Positions 10,181-22,178 of a stretch of DNA of 64,000 nt are shown piece after piece. The stretch covers positions 16,386,001 through 16,450,000 of the forward strand of contig JAWQUS010000026.1 of the NCBI GenBank assembly GCA_036365455.1. Direction: 5' to 3'. The notes below the pieces were generated by a model. It searched no databases. It was not told the origin of the DNA and worked only from the letters and a program-made list of their open reading frames with translations. A program made the position numbers and the translations under genes. The DNA is from Macrosoma leucophasiata. Its lineage: Eukaryota > Arthropoda > Insecta > Lepidoptera > Hedylidae. Each line of letters starts with the position of its first letter. Position 1 is the stretch's first letter.

Positions 10181-10418
10181 CTACTTGTCGCTATGTGATA
10201 GTGTTCAGCACTATCCTATCGTGTTCCGGCCAAGTTGTAATATACGGCCCTGTAATTTCCGATACAGACGCACAACTACTTTGATTAGACCTCAGGAGTA
10301 GTACGGCATTGTAATCTCTAGTTTTTATGTACTTACATGTTTATTGGCTACAGTAAAGTACCATAAATATGAACTAGGTATATGCTTGTTTGCCACCTTC
10401 CTTACATTAAAAAAAAAT
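10181..10418 (+). repeat. Retroposon family A, old diverged copy
   Basis: The block order is kept (TAGTGTTCAGCACTATC, ACGGCCCTGTAATTTCC, GCTTGTTTGCCACC, A run) but with many substitutions. Confidence 0.6.
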
Positions 10419-10621
10419 ACAAAACCGCGTCCTCTAGCAAGTTATAAATTCATATCAATTTGCTGGAGGACAAATTTAATTAATGACACCGGAACGCGTT
10501 ATCGTTTTAACTCAGTACATACATTTAATTACAAAATAAAACTGATAATACCTTCCTGTAGTCGGCTTATGTACAATCTAATAATGTTATAATCTTGGAA
10601 GTTTTTTACTTGTCGCTAATA

Positions 10622-11217
10622 TACCTACCTACAGCTCGACCGCCTAACTGAATTGCCTTTGTGATCGCTAATGCCTTTTGTCATTTTTTGCGGGGGGAAA
10701 TAAGTGTGACACTCACTCACACTACAAAAATCGTCTATTACTACGAAACTCACACCTTGACTTTAACAAAATACATAAATTTTTCACGCACACATTTAAA
10801 TATCTGGGCGACAGGGTAAGGACCATTTGGTCTTGTACTTTCACAGAGGGGAAAGCCTGCATATGACTGCTCCCTTCCGGTCCGCCGCGGCCGGTGGCCC
10901 GTGTTGCTCTATGGCACGACATAGACAGCACGAAAGGACAAGAAAAATCAAAGAGTTGAATGTGTCGTTATTAATTGAGTTTATGATTTATAATTAATGC
11001 AGTGTCAGTATTATTAAGACAATGTTACAAAACTATGTGGACTATGCCTAAAGATAACTTGAACTGAAGATAACAATTGTTCTTTACATTTCTATGCTTT
11101 AAAAATAAATGAATGTATTATTTTTTAGAATAGATAAACCACTTTCAGAAAAATCAAAAATGTAATCGAGAACGCAATTCAGTAAGGCGATCGAGCCGCG
11201 GCTGTAGGTAGGTATAT
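10622..11217. mobile_element. MITE, family N, interrupted by another element
   Basis: The left end TACCTACCTACAG plus CTCGACCGCCTAACTGAATT is repeated in inverse at 11171-11217, apart from a 6 bp insertion. A family M repeat (10690-10920) sits inside, so the two are nested. Confidence 0.5.
10690..10920 (+). repeat. MITE, family M, partial
   Basis: It shares CTCACACCTTGACTTTAAC, AAAGCCTGCATA and the terminal GGTGGCCCGTGTTGCTCTAT with 45062-45332, but the opposite terminal repeat is missing. Confidence 0.55.
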
Positions 11218-11880
11218 AGGTATTATTAGATTATGTCTGATTATGTTTAGTTTTTCACAATAATGCATGCGAATGAAATATATTAAAGGTCTTTAAGTAT
11301 AGTAAACAATGCAGAGAAAGTAGAGAAACCACTTTATCATTTTACGTTTGAATTTTAATTTTTTTAGAAGTCTAATACCTATTTTTTCCTATCTATTTCT
11401 TCTATCCATTGATTTTTATACAATTTTTAAGAAATAATATTACGCATCGAAGAAGGCATGTAAATAATCTTAGATTAAGTTGTACCTACGCCGCCGATCT
11501 TCAATCTTCTCGAAAATACTCGACAGTCCTTAAAAAAGCATATAATTACGTCTTACACAAACCTCTCAGTCATCGTTCACGGGAAACTTAATTTTCCGTA
11601 GGCTATTTCAATCTAAAGAGCACTAAAATCAGTGTGTTCAATTCTACGAAAAAGTATAACGTTTAGACAAACAAACAGACAAAGTAGTATGGTAAATATT
11701 TACGCAAGCCGTCTCGTAGCCCGGCGATGACGGGTCATTGTGTACCTATATATATACTCGTCAAATATACCTAGTTCGGTTCTTATCTCAACGCCAACGC
11801 GCCCAGCTAAATTATTAACAGGGAAAGTTTATTAACAACGAAATGATATCAACTAGATAATGATTATCATACTTATATAA
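11218..11880. other. No gene or repeat recognised
   Basis: AT-rich, with chance ORFs only. Confidence 0.35.
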
Positions 11881-12078
11881 ATACTAGCGGCTCGCCCCGG
11901 CTTCGCACGGTTGCAATGTTACCTACCCTCTCCTATTCATTAGCGTGATCTTATAAGCCTTCCTCGATAAATGGGCTATCTAACACTGAAAGATTTTTTC
12001 GAATCGGACCAGTAGTTTCTGAGATTAGCGCGTTCAAACAAACAAACAAACTTAACAGCTTTATTATATTAAGTATGG
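11881..12078. repeat. Interspersed repeat, family I
   Basis: It runs from ACTAGCGGCTCGCCCCGGCT to CAAACAAACAAAC and a TTATATTA end. A second copy lies at 14145-14340 and a degraded one at 50495-50703. Confidence 0.6.
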
Positions 12079-12092
12079 ATTTAAAATAAATA

Positions 12093-12284
12093 AAATACAC
12101 TCACAGTCCCACAGTAGGTATAAACTTGTGTCGTGTGTGCCGTTGTACACATACAACACACACAAAAACCAGACCGAAACAAATATCTGTAGACCATACA
12201 AATATAAGTCCCGGTGCGGGGATCGAACCCGCGACCCTTCGAATCAAACGGTCATCTCACACCGCTGGACTAACCGGGTCGTCA
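12093..12284 (-). mobile_element. tRNA-derived SINE, family B
   Basis: A well-preserved copy: the head (minus strand) runs from GACGACCCGGTTAGTCCAGC to the B-box-like GGGTTCGATCCCCGCACC, followed by the body with ATACAACACACAC (plus strand) and a TTTTATTTATTT tail. Short ORFs reading GAGIEPATLRIKRSSHT or GDRTRDPSNQTVISH are translations of this SINE, not genes. Confidence 0.8.
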
Positions 12285-12712
12285 AATTTAATCTTCAGAA
12301 AACGAAATACTTGTGTGTTGTATCCAATAATGTAATAAATCAGCGTTCAGCGTCGCGAAGCCTCTGTAGGGTCACAAGAAGTTGAGAGAACTATCTAAGG
12401 AAAAAAGTTCAAAAGCGAGTTACCGGAGACATTATCTCTATAACCGAATCCGAATTATGCAAACGTATAAAAGTGGTAAGAATGGATTGAATGAAGTGTA
12501 CTTATTCCCATATTGATGTTTGTTATCGAGACGAGGTCGCGACTTTCTTTTCAACTCATGGAGGTCATGTCATGAAGGGTGAAAAATATTGTAATAAATC
12601 ATTGGTTATATTAGTCTAAACTTGAGATAGAAAATAACTATTTCAAAATTATGTCACATTCCACGTAATAAGGGTGTCGATAATGCTTACTAACTTTTTT
12701 TTCAAGTTATGG

Positions 12713-12913
12713 ATGTGGCAAACAAGCATGCAGTTCACATTGATGTTAAGTGGAGACTGCAGCCTATAGGGGTGTCTATAGGCTGCACACACACACGCAC
12801 ACAGACCGAAGTCAAAATGCAGACGCGTTACCACTCCTGAGGCCTAAGGTGTTATGCCTCTCTGCCGGAAATAACAGGGCCGTACATAACCACCTGACCG
12901 GAACACGATAGTC
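12713..12913 (-). repeat. Retroposon family A, partial copy
   Basis: 3' two-thirds of the family. Around 12750-12790 the CCTATAGG motif is duplicated and joined to an ACACACACGCACAC run. Confidence 0.62.
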
Positions 12914-13031
12914 ATCAGGTCCTGTGGGTTCCATAAAAGGGATACGCGAGGAGGATTGATTGTTCACTTTCGTGAGGCCTACACTGAAACTAGCTTTCTT
13001 TCTCGTCGGTGTGGTCGTCGCGAGCTAATTT

Positions 13032-13138
13032 CACCCTCAGTGTGCTTTGCAGAAAGTCGTAGTGCGGACTATGAATCTCGCACTAAGTGTAGTTTGTAGA
13101 AAATAAAGACGTAGTGCGGTCTGTGAATCTCACCCTAA
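13032..13138. repeat. Ends of MITE family H in direct tandem
   Basis: GTCGTAGTGCGGACTATGAA and CGTAGTGCGGTCTGTGAATC follow each other in the same orientation. These are end pieces of the element seen complete at 44637-44779 and 54559-54701. Confidence 0.5.
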
Positions 13139-13604
13139 GAGACTGGCGCAAAGTTTACGCAGACAACTTCACTTGGTATTTAAGTATTGCCAGATAATAT
13201 GTAATAATACTACGTACTGTAATTTGTTTATATGATGACGGCTATGAAAAAACGAGACAATACATTAGCGATTCGCAACTAAGTGCATGGTGCAGAAGGC
13301 AGGTCTAGATAGCCACTGAACCACCACAACAGTTGGTATTAATTCAACATTTGAGTAATATTTTTAATATAGAAAACGTTGCTGCACTGGGAAACCAGCG
13401 AACCGTGACTGTCTGCTCAACACCTGTTCATTGAGCGACAACTGACCAGTATCGAGTAGCAGCAAAAGTGATATTACTATTGGGTGTGTTTTGCCGAAGT
13501 AAGAACTTATGATATTTAATAATAAAAAGTGAAGGACATCTAATTCTACTTTAATTTGAATGGGAACTTAGGAATCCTGAAATGGCCGAGTACGGTTGTC
13601 AAGA

Positions 13605-13850
13605 CCGGTGACTCGACAGCCTAACCGAATCGCTTTTGCGCTCGTTAAAATCTTTGATTTATCTTGTCCTTTCCAGCAGTCTATGAAAGAAATAGCGATA
13701 ATGTGATTATTGCTTTAATACCAAATTAAAAACTACAGACAAACACAGCTATTACTCTGATAGGCGGTACGGAAGGATTAGAAAAGTGAAAGACGTAAAC
13801 GAGCACGAAAGCAATTCAGTTATTCAGTTGAGCCGCTGTTCTGAAGACCT
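13605..13850. mobile_element. MITE, family N (second copy)
   Basis: The ends CTCGACAGCCTAACCGAATC and the complement of GCAATTCAGTTATTCAGTTG form an imperfect inverted pair similar to the ends of 10622-11217. No ORF. Confidence 0.4.
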
Positions 13851-14144
13851 CACAAGAATCATAATAATATTTTCTAAAAATACTCCGATCACGTGTATAT
13901 CTCCCATCACTGACAGTTAATACTGACCACTGCAATCATAAGGCACTTGAAATTTTATGTTGCCATTTGCTCTATTTATAGTGGCAAAGTGAAATTATAT
14001 CGCGTGTTGTGGGAAATCAATAATACGTTGAGCTGAGATCGGAGACCATTGAGATCGCATGATCCTATTCAATAAGATAGGTACAGATGCCGAATTGCTG
14101 TAAAATAAATAAATATGAACCTGCTGCATGAAATATGTATATCG

Positions 14145-14340
14145 GGTATTAGCGGCCCACCCTGGCTTCGCGCGAATGCAATATTACCCTCTCGTATTCA
14201 TCTGAGCCTATAGCCTTCCTCGATAAATGAGCTATCTATCACTGAAATAATTTTTCAAATCTGACTAGTAGTTCCTGAGATTAGCGCGTTCAAGCAAACA
14301 AACAAACTCTTCAACTTTATAATATTATAGTACAGATGTA
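14145..14340. repeat. Interspersed repeat, family I
   Basis: It shares ATTAGCGGCCCACCCTGGCT, GCCTTCCTCGATAAATGAGC, GAGATTAGCGCGTTCAA and a TATAATATTATAG end with 11881-12078. Confidence 0.6.
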
Positions 14341-14979
14341 ATGTAAGCATGTGTGAATTAATTGGTGAGTTACAAAAGATAAGATACAAATGTAGTATGG
14401 TAGGATACAAAAAGAGGGAAGAATACACATTTACACACAAGCTGTGCGGCGTGCCTACACTAAATATTATAAAATAGCCAAGTTAACAGCAAATATGACA
14501 GATTACTTCCATAAATAGACTAACTTACCCCCCTAGAGCCAAACTGCGTCTCTTCCTAAGACTAGATCGTCTAGCGACGCCCATAGCTTGCACAAGGATA
14601 AAATACTCATTACTTACTACTCATTAGGTACACTAATTTACGACGGCCGCAAAAATCTAAGATCCGGTACGTTTATTTGTTGTGTTGTTACATCTAGTCC
14701 TTAGTTTATAACTCTCAGATATGTAATTATCTTCTGTAATATGAGCTTCAATTGTAGTCTGATGGTAATAGAATATTCAAATACTTTCTCAAGTATGATT
14801 TCAGGTGTCCACCTGTCGGCTATAAAATATAATTTTTCGCTTTCTGTGGCGGCTCGCCAAAATTGTTGTTGTGAATGGGCGGAGTGAGTCTCGCACGTTT
14901 GTCGTGTGAAGGGCGAACTACATTAGCTACGTGTGCCTTCTCATACTCTGGCCACACTAACGTCCTAACGTGTGCTCAC

Positions 14980-15145
14980 AGGTTTTCGCGAGCTAGACTC
15001 ATTGAAATAAAATAATTTAGGATTCATCTCGCGTATCGCGATTCCGTGGTCCGGAGCGGGGCAGTCTTCCCGCGAAGCTGAAAATCATTTTAGTTTAATA
15101 TACGCGAGAGAAATTGATAAAAATAGTTTTATTTCTCTATCGTCC
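14980..15145. repeat. CGCGAG-bounded repeat
   Basis: It begins GGTTTTCGCGAGCTAGACTC and ends with TATACGCGAGAGAAATTG and a TAGTTTTATTTC block. A shorter relative lies at 43213-43306. Confidence 0.4.
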
Positions 15146-15189
15146 AAACATGTAAATTCACGCGAAATTCAACTCGTTCGCTACGTAGG

Positions 15190-15335
15190 TTTTTTTATGT
15201 ACCGAAGGTGAAAATTAAGTGATGACTGCAACCTATAGACATCTGCAACCCCTAGACATCTACACAAAAACCAGAGGTCAAATTTCAGATTCGTTACTAG
15301 CCCTGAGACCTAAGTTGTTATCGCATTGTTTAACC
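15190..15335 (-). repeat. Retroposon family A, 3' fragment
   Basis: It keeps GTGATGACTGCAACCTATAG and the T-rich complement of the poly(A) end. It is diverged. Confidence 0.5.
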
Positions 15336-15924
15336 CCCGAGCCGCCACTACAAAATCAATTCCAGAGCGATTACCATGCGAGAAATCCATTTTACACCCG
15401 CAGGTATAATTATCCCAACGTACGCGATCCCAGGGACTCAATGGACCAGACATGTAGGTAACTAAATATATTATACAATGTCTAATGTCGTTCTAGCTAC
15501 AACATAGTGCGTCATATTTCAATTTATATGCACACCGTCACGTGACACTTGACGATATGGCGTCAAGGCGTTTTCTGAATTCATTACTTAGCGATGACCC
15601 AAAGTTCGGTGGGGCGTGACTTGGACATTACCTACTTGTATTATTTTCTGTTGCTGGAAACACGAAAATAACATTATTATGTACTACATGGTGAATAGGA
15701 ATTATATTTTTTATACATTGTTTATTCATGAAGCCCGTACTACTCTCGTTACCTAGTTAACTTATTTAAACGGTGTTCTACTAGGTTGTTCGGTAACTCA
15801 ATAGGAACTGACTATCAAATTATAATTTGAGTACCAACACATACCCATGTTCCTCTTCAACCCCGGGCCGAATCCCATTTAATGTACGATAAGGAAATAT
15901 GTAGTCACAGGGCACATAGCTAGA

Positions 15925-16130
15925 AGAACTGACGGCCATTGGGGCAGAAGAATTCTGGAATGGGGACCGCGTACCGGAAGACGAAGTGTAGGCAGGCGCC
16001 CTCACGAGCTGAACCGATGATCTAGTGAAGGTTGCGGGCAATCGCTGGATGAGAGTGGCCCAGGATTGTTCGCTATAGCAATCTTTGGGGAGGTTTTGCC
16101 CAGCAGTGGACGTCTTTCGGCTGAAACGAT
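15925..16130 (+). pseudogene. RTE-type LINE, extreme 3' end
   Basis: On the plus strand it carries frame-broken matches to the RTE reverse-transcriptase C-terminus (region WRPRTGRRSVG, then the SSEGCGQSLDES equivalent) and the 3' untranslated block CAGCAGTGGACGTCTTTCGG. A longer copy lies at 28905-29530. Confidence 0.6.
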
Positions 16131-17165
16131 GAAGGAATAGTCCAATCCTGGTGTGTTCTATTCCCTAGTTTCCCATACATCCACTTGAACTGCAAGCTGC
16201 GTTTAAATTAAAGCAAACAAAACATTATTAAATTTTAGCGAAAAAGCCATTTAGAAGGTGCAACCCATACCAACATGGTTATGTACACGATGCACCCATT
16301 CAAACACCTACACAATTGCAAACACATTATTATCATCAGCCGAATACACCATAAAACTAACACCATGACCTAATACCGAACCTTAATTACCTGTGACCTA
16401 TTTCAATGATAATAAATCCAAATTGGCCATTAGCGTGTTGGCTTCGTAGAAGTCGTGGGTAGTTTTTTTACAGAAAATATTCAGTCTTTCCTGTTTAATG
16501 TTAGTGATCAGAATCATGAACTAACAACAAACATATTAGCCTACGTTTCAATGATGTTTCAATGTATAATATGAAACTAGAATTAACTTGATTGACTCGA
16601 TCTCCAAAGCTTCAGACAGAGTGAATGGAAAATCGAGATTCAATGACTATAATCGACACCATTTCGATGGCTTCCATACTTTCCAGTAGACTGCTGTTGT
16701 ACTGCCTACCCTACCGCCACTATTTCGTAGTAGCTGTGGTAAACTTGGACATATTCCCGAAATAACCGAGACAGTGTGTCGCTTGACATTGACATTTCAT
16801 CGCATGTGAATTGTACAAATATACCTATACGACATCGTCGACATACATCCCACGTGTTTACTGCATCCATTTAAAATATATAAAAACTGTCTTTTGTGCG
16901 AGCCGTTTGATGTTTACATTCTTGTGAACCGAAATTATCTTCAATCAAAATATTTTGTATAGATACAATAATTGTATTTTATATTTCCACGAAAAATTGG
17001 GTTTTTTATGCCATGAAGATTAAAGCATACAGTTGATGACGGGCGAGCCAATATTTAATTCTACAACGGCTGAACCGATTTGGATAGTATTTTAATGATG
17101 ATGATGAAGTAGAACGATGAACTGGAAAGTAAATAATCCCATGTATAAAATATCCGATGCTATTG
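16131..17165. other. No gene or repeat recognised
   Basis: About 1 kb of AT-rich sequence with no family match and no splice-bounded ORF. Confidence 0.35.
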
Positions 17166-17270
17166 AATAAAGTAACTTCACGCCTGTATTCCCTGAAGGG
17201 ATAAGTAGAGCTGAACCATGAATTCAAGCAAACTTTCCAAACACCTACGATTAACTAGTTACATTTAATT
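17166..17270 (-). repeat. SINE family C, 3' fragment
   Basis: It begins AACTTCACGCCTGTATTCCC and loses similarity before the tRNA-like head. Confidence 0.5.
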
Positions 17271-17771
17271 TTAGTCTCGTGTAATAGTTGACGAGCTTAC
17301 TGAGAATAAAGTAATGGATACACTTCACACGCCCATAACAGTATTGTGCGTCATTAGGGGAGAATATGAAATAATCGCCATGCTTGGCGATCACAGTGGC
17401 GGTAGTGTTATAGAGAAGCCTTGTAATTTTTTTCTTTAGAACATATCATTATAATCAGTTTACCTCAGTTCAAACCCAAGGAACAAGTCTATGTCCAGTA
17501 CGTAGACCTCCCTCAAGGTAACGTCAATTAGACCTTTTGGCACCTCTACAAGATGACCTTATTTCACGTACTACCACATTATTTGAATTTGATCACACAG
17601 GCACCTTATGAGATGGTTAAAGCTGTATTTGATTGTAACGTTATCGCAGATTTCCGCGAGCTTCATACACTGTAGATACCTATTATATTTGCGGATTTTC
17701 TCGCGTGTACTATCCTGGAACTCCCAATTTCTTCTTATAGCCGACGTTTCGATCGCTTTTTTATGGATTGG

Positions 17772-18018
17772 AAGTGGCAAACAAGCATGCAGCTCACATT
17801 GATGTTAAATGATGACTGCAGCCTATAGACACCCACATGAAGGCCAATGTCAAAATGCAGATGCGTTACCACTCGTGAGGCCTAAGATATTATGCCTCTG
17901 TGCGGGAAATTACAGGGCCGTACATTACCACCTGTACCACGATAGTGCACTACCATTTAGCGGGAAGTAAATTAGGTGATGCGGTGGTGCCTACGCCCGT
18001 GAGCTCTAAAGCTCTACC
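17772..18018 (-). repeat. Retroposon family A, near-complete copy
   Basis: From GGCAAACAAGCATGCAGCTC to the complement of the family start (GTGAGCTC...GCTCTACCACC). It lacks a clear poly(A) end and carries a small deletion at the CACGATAGT block. Confidence 0.65.
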
Positions 18019-18384
18019 ACCAGCTTGCCAGCTACCGTGGTCACGAGCAGACTGGTACTGTATTTGATTGATTTTGGATAAGCGAGGAGTTGCTAGTCAG
18101 TATAGTCACTGACTAGCACTACCATGGTGGCTTAGTAATTGGCTTCGATCCCGAATTTGACGAGTACCTAAGTGACATTGGGTTATTTTTCTCAATTGAA
18201 AAATAAAACAGTATTTAAGTCCACCATTAATTGTATCATCACACAAAATAAATAATCCTGGCAAAAGTAGGCATGACGTTTAATTAGGCAAGAATTTAAT
18301 TAAATATCGGTAAAGATGGAAGTAGACGTAGTTTGTCAATTATTTCCAACAACAGCCATGATAAGGAATTAATTAATTCTTAGG

Positions 18385-18515
18385 AATCAGCGTGCGTGTA
18401 TGAAGAGAATGAAGAAGGTAGATGAGGCACGGGAGGTGTCAGGACCGGAATATCTGGCGCTCCACACTCTCTGCCTACCCGTTAGGGACCTGGCGTGAAG
18501 ATACCTACATACATA
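18385..18515 (+). pseudogene. LINE reverse-transcriptase C-terminal fragment
   Basis: Nucleotide match to 190-380 in the opposite orientation (GTGTATGAAGAGAATGAAGA, CACACTCTCTGCCTACCC). A small deletion breaks the frame. Confidence 0.6.
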
Positions 18516-18905
18516 CAGCCATGATCAACATATTTACAAAATTAATGCATAATACTTGTCCGACTAAAATCCACTCGTAACTTTATATTTGGTCATAAGA
18601 CTGTTTAAAAATATGAAATTAATAAACTGACAGTTTATACAACACGAAAATAATACTAAAACCCTGCTCGGGTACTTAAAACGCATCAGCAGTACTGTAG
18701 CCGGGTAAAAATCGATAACAGCCCAAGGTGTGCGATCCCGTTCCATCTAACTCACGCGAAATGCAAAAAAAAAGCATTGCGATTGCTTCAAACCGTGCAC
18801 ACCATTCGCGGAGCTAGATAGAATTGTTTCAGACATTCTAGGACTTAGTTTTGTTCTCTCGTAGCTCGTAGCAAATGTAATGCGGTGGAGTTTTTTTTTT
18901 TTTTT

Positions 18906-19112
18906 TTTAATACGCTTCCACTCAACAGCCCCACAGTAGGTGAATAAACATAGGTGATAAACCTGTCTCGTGGGTGCCGTTGTACACATACAACACATAC
19001 ACAAACATCCAGACCCGAAACAAATATCTGTAGGCCATACAAATATTTGTTCCGGTGCGGGGATCGAACCCGCGACCCTTCGAATCAAACAGTGGTCACA
19101 AACGGGTCGTCA
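18906..19112 (-). mobile_element. tRNA-derived SINE, family B
   Basis: The B box and body are present; the head is shortened by about 15 bp (AAACAGTGGTCACAAACGGG). The poly(T) run of about 18 at 18891-18908 is the complement of its A-rich tail. Confidence 0.72.
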
Positions 19113-19234
19113 AGAATGTATGAATTGAATGTATTTATTGTTTGAGATATGATGGAATCACACAAACTATGATCAACTCGAAGACTTTCTTTTCATAAAG
19201 GTACACCACCATACAATAATATTAATACCGTACA

Positions 19235-19525
19235 ATAGTCTTAAGAATCGGCGTGCATGTATGAAAAGAATGATGAAGATAGAAGAAGCACGGGAGGTAT
19301 GTCAGGACTGGGATATCTAGTGCTTCACACTCTCTGCTTAACAACGTTCAATGGAACAATGGCGGTCAAACTATTCCAATAGCGCGGTAGTAAATGCGAT
19401 AACGCGGGGTGGGCGGCAACGTCCTGCGGTAAAACAACCACCATTGCAATCGCCTGTCAAGCTTGGCGAAGCATATTATTACGGAGCCTTTGTCCAGCGG
19501 TGGACGTCTTTCGGCTATGATTTGA
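19235..19525 (+). pseudogene. Two adjacent LINE 3' fragments
   Basis: 19235-19345 matches the LINE C-terminal piece (GAATCGGCGTGCATGTATGA). 19465-19525 matches the RTE 3' end (TTTGTCCAGCGGTGGACGTC). Between them is an AGCGCGGTAGTAAATGCGAT block that recurs near 43130-43200. Confidence 0.55.
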
Positions 19526-19633
19526 ATTTTGAATTGATCTTTTCGACCAATTTCGGATCGTCGAATCGGTTCTACACATTTTTGAGATCATTATTGTAAC
19601 TAACAGAAATTGAAAACTAAATTATAATCGCCT

Positions 19634-19740
19634 CTCTATAACTGCCTCGGTAGCCTAGTGGTAGCAGGCCACTACTACTACGCTGACGTTCTAGGGTTCG
19701 ATTCCCGGGTAGAGGGTTATCAGAGATAATGGTGTAAAGT
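19634..19740 (+). repeat. SINE family C, tRNA-like head only
   Basis: AACTGCCTCGGTAGCCTAGT, then GGGTTCGATTCCCGGG. It is truncated after GGTGTAAAGTCCT. It has A- and B-box-like segments, but the anticodon arm does not fold as a tRNA, so I do not call a tRNA gene. Confidence 0.65.
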
Positions 19741-20254
19741 CCTAGGCAAAACTAGTTTGGTCTAAAATCGTATTTGGCCGGTAACATAAAATATACATCA
19801 CAAGAAATAACTGGAAGAAATCCCTGCCTGAGCGATAGGGCCGCCCACTGTACCTTCTTTGTAATTTCTGCTTTTTGTAATGTATTTCCTGTCTACTGGT
19901 GTGCAATAAAGAATATAATAATAACGGTAAACCACGATTTACTATAAAAATTGACATAAAGTTTACGGTCAATAAAAATGCAGTTGAATTGATGAACCTC
20001 CCTTTAGATTGAAGAAAAACATTCAAATAGAGTTAGCATGCAAAATGTCTGTCATACAATAAGAGGCCGACGTTTCCAGTTAAACGCATGGCGTAATGCA
20101 GATAACTTGGCCGAACTTTGGTAAACTTGGCAATTTTTAGTTATTAATTCAAAAGCTTTTGATTCCACAATGCTCGAAGTCTATGAAGTAACAAAGCTAA
20201 CCTTCATGCAGATTTGTTTGCATTAATATCTGTACCAATTCACGTTATTTATAA

Positions 20255-20665
20255 TATCGACGCCGTTGTACGTGTCCCGATTGCATTGGTCGACAAAAGC
20301 TGAAGAGGTGGTGGACTACATCCAAATAAAGACCAGCTTCACGCTTAGAGTCGAGCAATTGGAATCTCGCCGTATAGTGAACTTTAATTCCTTTGTGGTA
20401 AGAGTACCGACTGAACATCTACCGACTTTTTTGAAGGAAGATTTCTGGCCGCAGTGAGTCGTGTTCCGCAAATTCCGGGGACAACTGCCTGCCGATAACC
20501 CGCGCATCACGTCGCCGACAAGACGTGATAAATAGTTTTAGTGATATTATAAGTTATATAATATATATATGTTAATCTTTAAGGCATATATTTTATATGG
20601 GCCTACTGTTTTATTTTAAGCATTGTTGCCTGAAAATAAATAAATAAAATAAAATAAAAAATAAA
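20255..20665 (+). pseudogene. Retroelement-derived ORF fragment with poly(A)-like tail
   Basis: Codons from about 20257 read LYVSRLHWSTKAEEVVDYI and continue to VPTEHLPTFLKEDFWPQ, then a TGA at 20455, after which similarity-type sequence (VVFRKFRGQLP) continues in frame. I associate this sequence with a C-terminal domain of LINE ORF1/gag-like proteins of insects, from memory. The piece is followed by about 130 bp of AT-rich sequence and an AAATAAATAAAATAAAATAA tail, as expected for a 5'-truncated, reverse-transcribed insertion carrying an inactivating stop. Confidence 0.5.
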
Positions 20666-20669
20666 AATG

Positions 20670-21480
20670 GAATCGTCGGGTTAAATCAGCATCATATACA
20701 TAATATCACATTTCAATCTCACTTTTCAAAGTTTTCAAACATGACATGTATTGTACGGATTTTGAGAGGAGATTCCATCAGATGGTTTTGACGCAGAAAC
20801 TAGACTTATTTAAATTTCGTCCGTATCACATTCGGTAGTCAATAACTCGCATTATCTTTCATTTCCTTTTTTTTTCATCACAATTTCTCTATTTCTCTAT
20901 ATCTAATTAATTGGAACATGCCTTTGGTCAACACTCACAGTCATGCTTCTTCGCATTATTATTTTTAACATCGTTGGTTTAGATGTTGCTTGACTAGCAG
21001 GCGAATACCTTTTTTCCTGATGTTCCAGAATAAGTGATGGGAGTATGCCTGAAATATTCTCATTGTCGACTAATGACTGCACTGATAGGTTCGCCACTAT
21101 TTCATGGGACCCTTATAACTAGCGATCGTGTATGTACCTATCTATGCAATAATGTCTTGGCTCTGCCTACACCTACAAATTCGGGCTTGCAACATTTCAT
21201 TCTCCTTATGGTGCGCGTGCGGAAATAAATTACCGTTCAACGTCTAGCGAGACCAAAGATAGAAACTAGCGAGGACAAACAGGATAAAAGCGTCATTATT
21301 ATCCTGTTGTTTTGCCGGATGGACGCAATGATTTATTATAAAACTTGACCGACACGCAAGCGTCTTTTGTTGTGGAGATTTCTAGAGTTGAGGGTTCAAG
21401 GAACAGACTAGAGGACGTATTATGTAACTCGGTTGACAACAAATTGCAGCAATCACGATAATATTGGATACTAGTTGTCT
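20670..21480. other. No gene or repeat recognised
   Basis: AT-rich. Only chance ORFs. Confidence 0.35.
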
Positions 21481-21724
21481 TGGCAAACTTCGTATTGCCT
21501 CAGAATGGAATAATGTGTCAAAAGTTTGATATAGATATACGGACTATTGGTATGTGAAAAATTAATGAAAAAAAAAATTGTGTTCTATACTATTCCCCTT
21601 CAATTTCTTCATATTTTCTTACCTTTTAAATCTTCCCTGGACTTCCAAAAATCATTCAACACCAAAATCGGTCAAATCGGTCTAGCCGTTCTCGAGTTTT
21701 AGCGAGACTAACGAACAGCAATTG

Positions 21725-21758
<34 letters not shown>
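21480..21758. repeat. Interspersed repeat with (AT)n end
   Basis: Reverse-oriented relative of 1785-2055. It ends in a microsatellite of about 14 AT units (21730-21758). Confidence 0.6.
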
Positions 21759-21759
<1 letters not shown>

Positions 21760-21761
<2 letters not shown>

Positions 21762-21960
21762 ATCCAATAAGAAATAATGCACATCGACATTAGGAAGGAG
21801 ATTTCGGCTTATCTCGGATCTGTAGAGCGTTATGTGACGTTTGTCGACTATTTTGATCCAGTTTTGACCATTACCGGACAATCAGTGCTTACGTAGGCAG
21901 GGTGTAGCTGAGATAACGCTCTACGAAGACGAAACTAGCCGATTGTCATTTTCATTGGTT
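21760..21960. mobile_element. MITE, family G, partial ends
   Basis: Inner inverted pair GTAGAGCGTTAT and ATAACGCTCTAC around GACGTTTGTCGAC and AGTGCTTACGTAGGCAG. The outer terminal repeats are degraded. The best copy is 51109-51345. Confidence 0.58.
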
Positions 21961-21971
21961 TTACTTGTGGT

Positions 21972-22178
21972 AGAGCTCCAGTGACGGAGCTCGCGGGCGT
22001 AAGCACCACCGCATTGCCTAATATACCTGCCGCTAAATGGTAGTGTTCAGCACTATCGTGTTCCGGTCAGGTGGTAAAGTACGGCCCTTTATTTTTCGGC
22101 ACAGATACATAACACCTTAGGCCTCATGAGTGGTAACGCATCTGCATTCTGACCTTTCTTTTTGTGTGGTGTTTCTAT
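21972..22178 (+). repeat. Retroposon family A, 3'-truncated copy
   Basis: The head and middle are well preserved (GAGCTCCAGTGACGGAGCTC to TTGTGTGG), then similarity stops before the poly(A) end. This is unusual for a retroposon and implies a later deletion. Confidence 0.65.

Noticed and set aside
12126..12385. ORFs reading GAGIEPATLRIKRSSHT and GDRTRDPSNQTVISH
   Set aside because: These are translations of SINE family B and reappear at each copy (18954, 27719, 50813). They are not proteins.
19634..19740. tRNA gene
   Set aside because: A- and B-box-like segments are present, but the arms do not pair as a cloverleaf and the same sequence is the head of a dispersed SINE.
21730..21758. Possible regulatory (AT)n tract
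   Set aside because: It is the microsatellite end of an interspersed repeat; no evidence of function.
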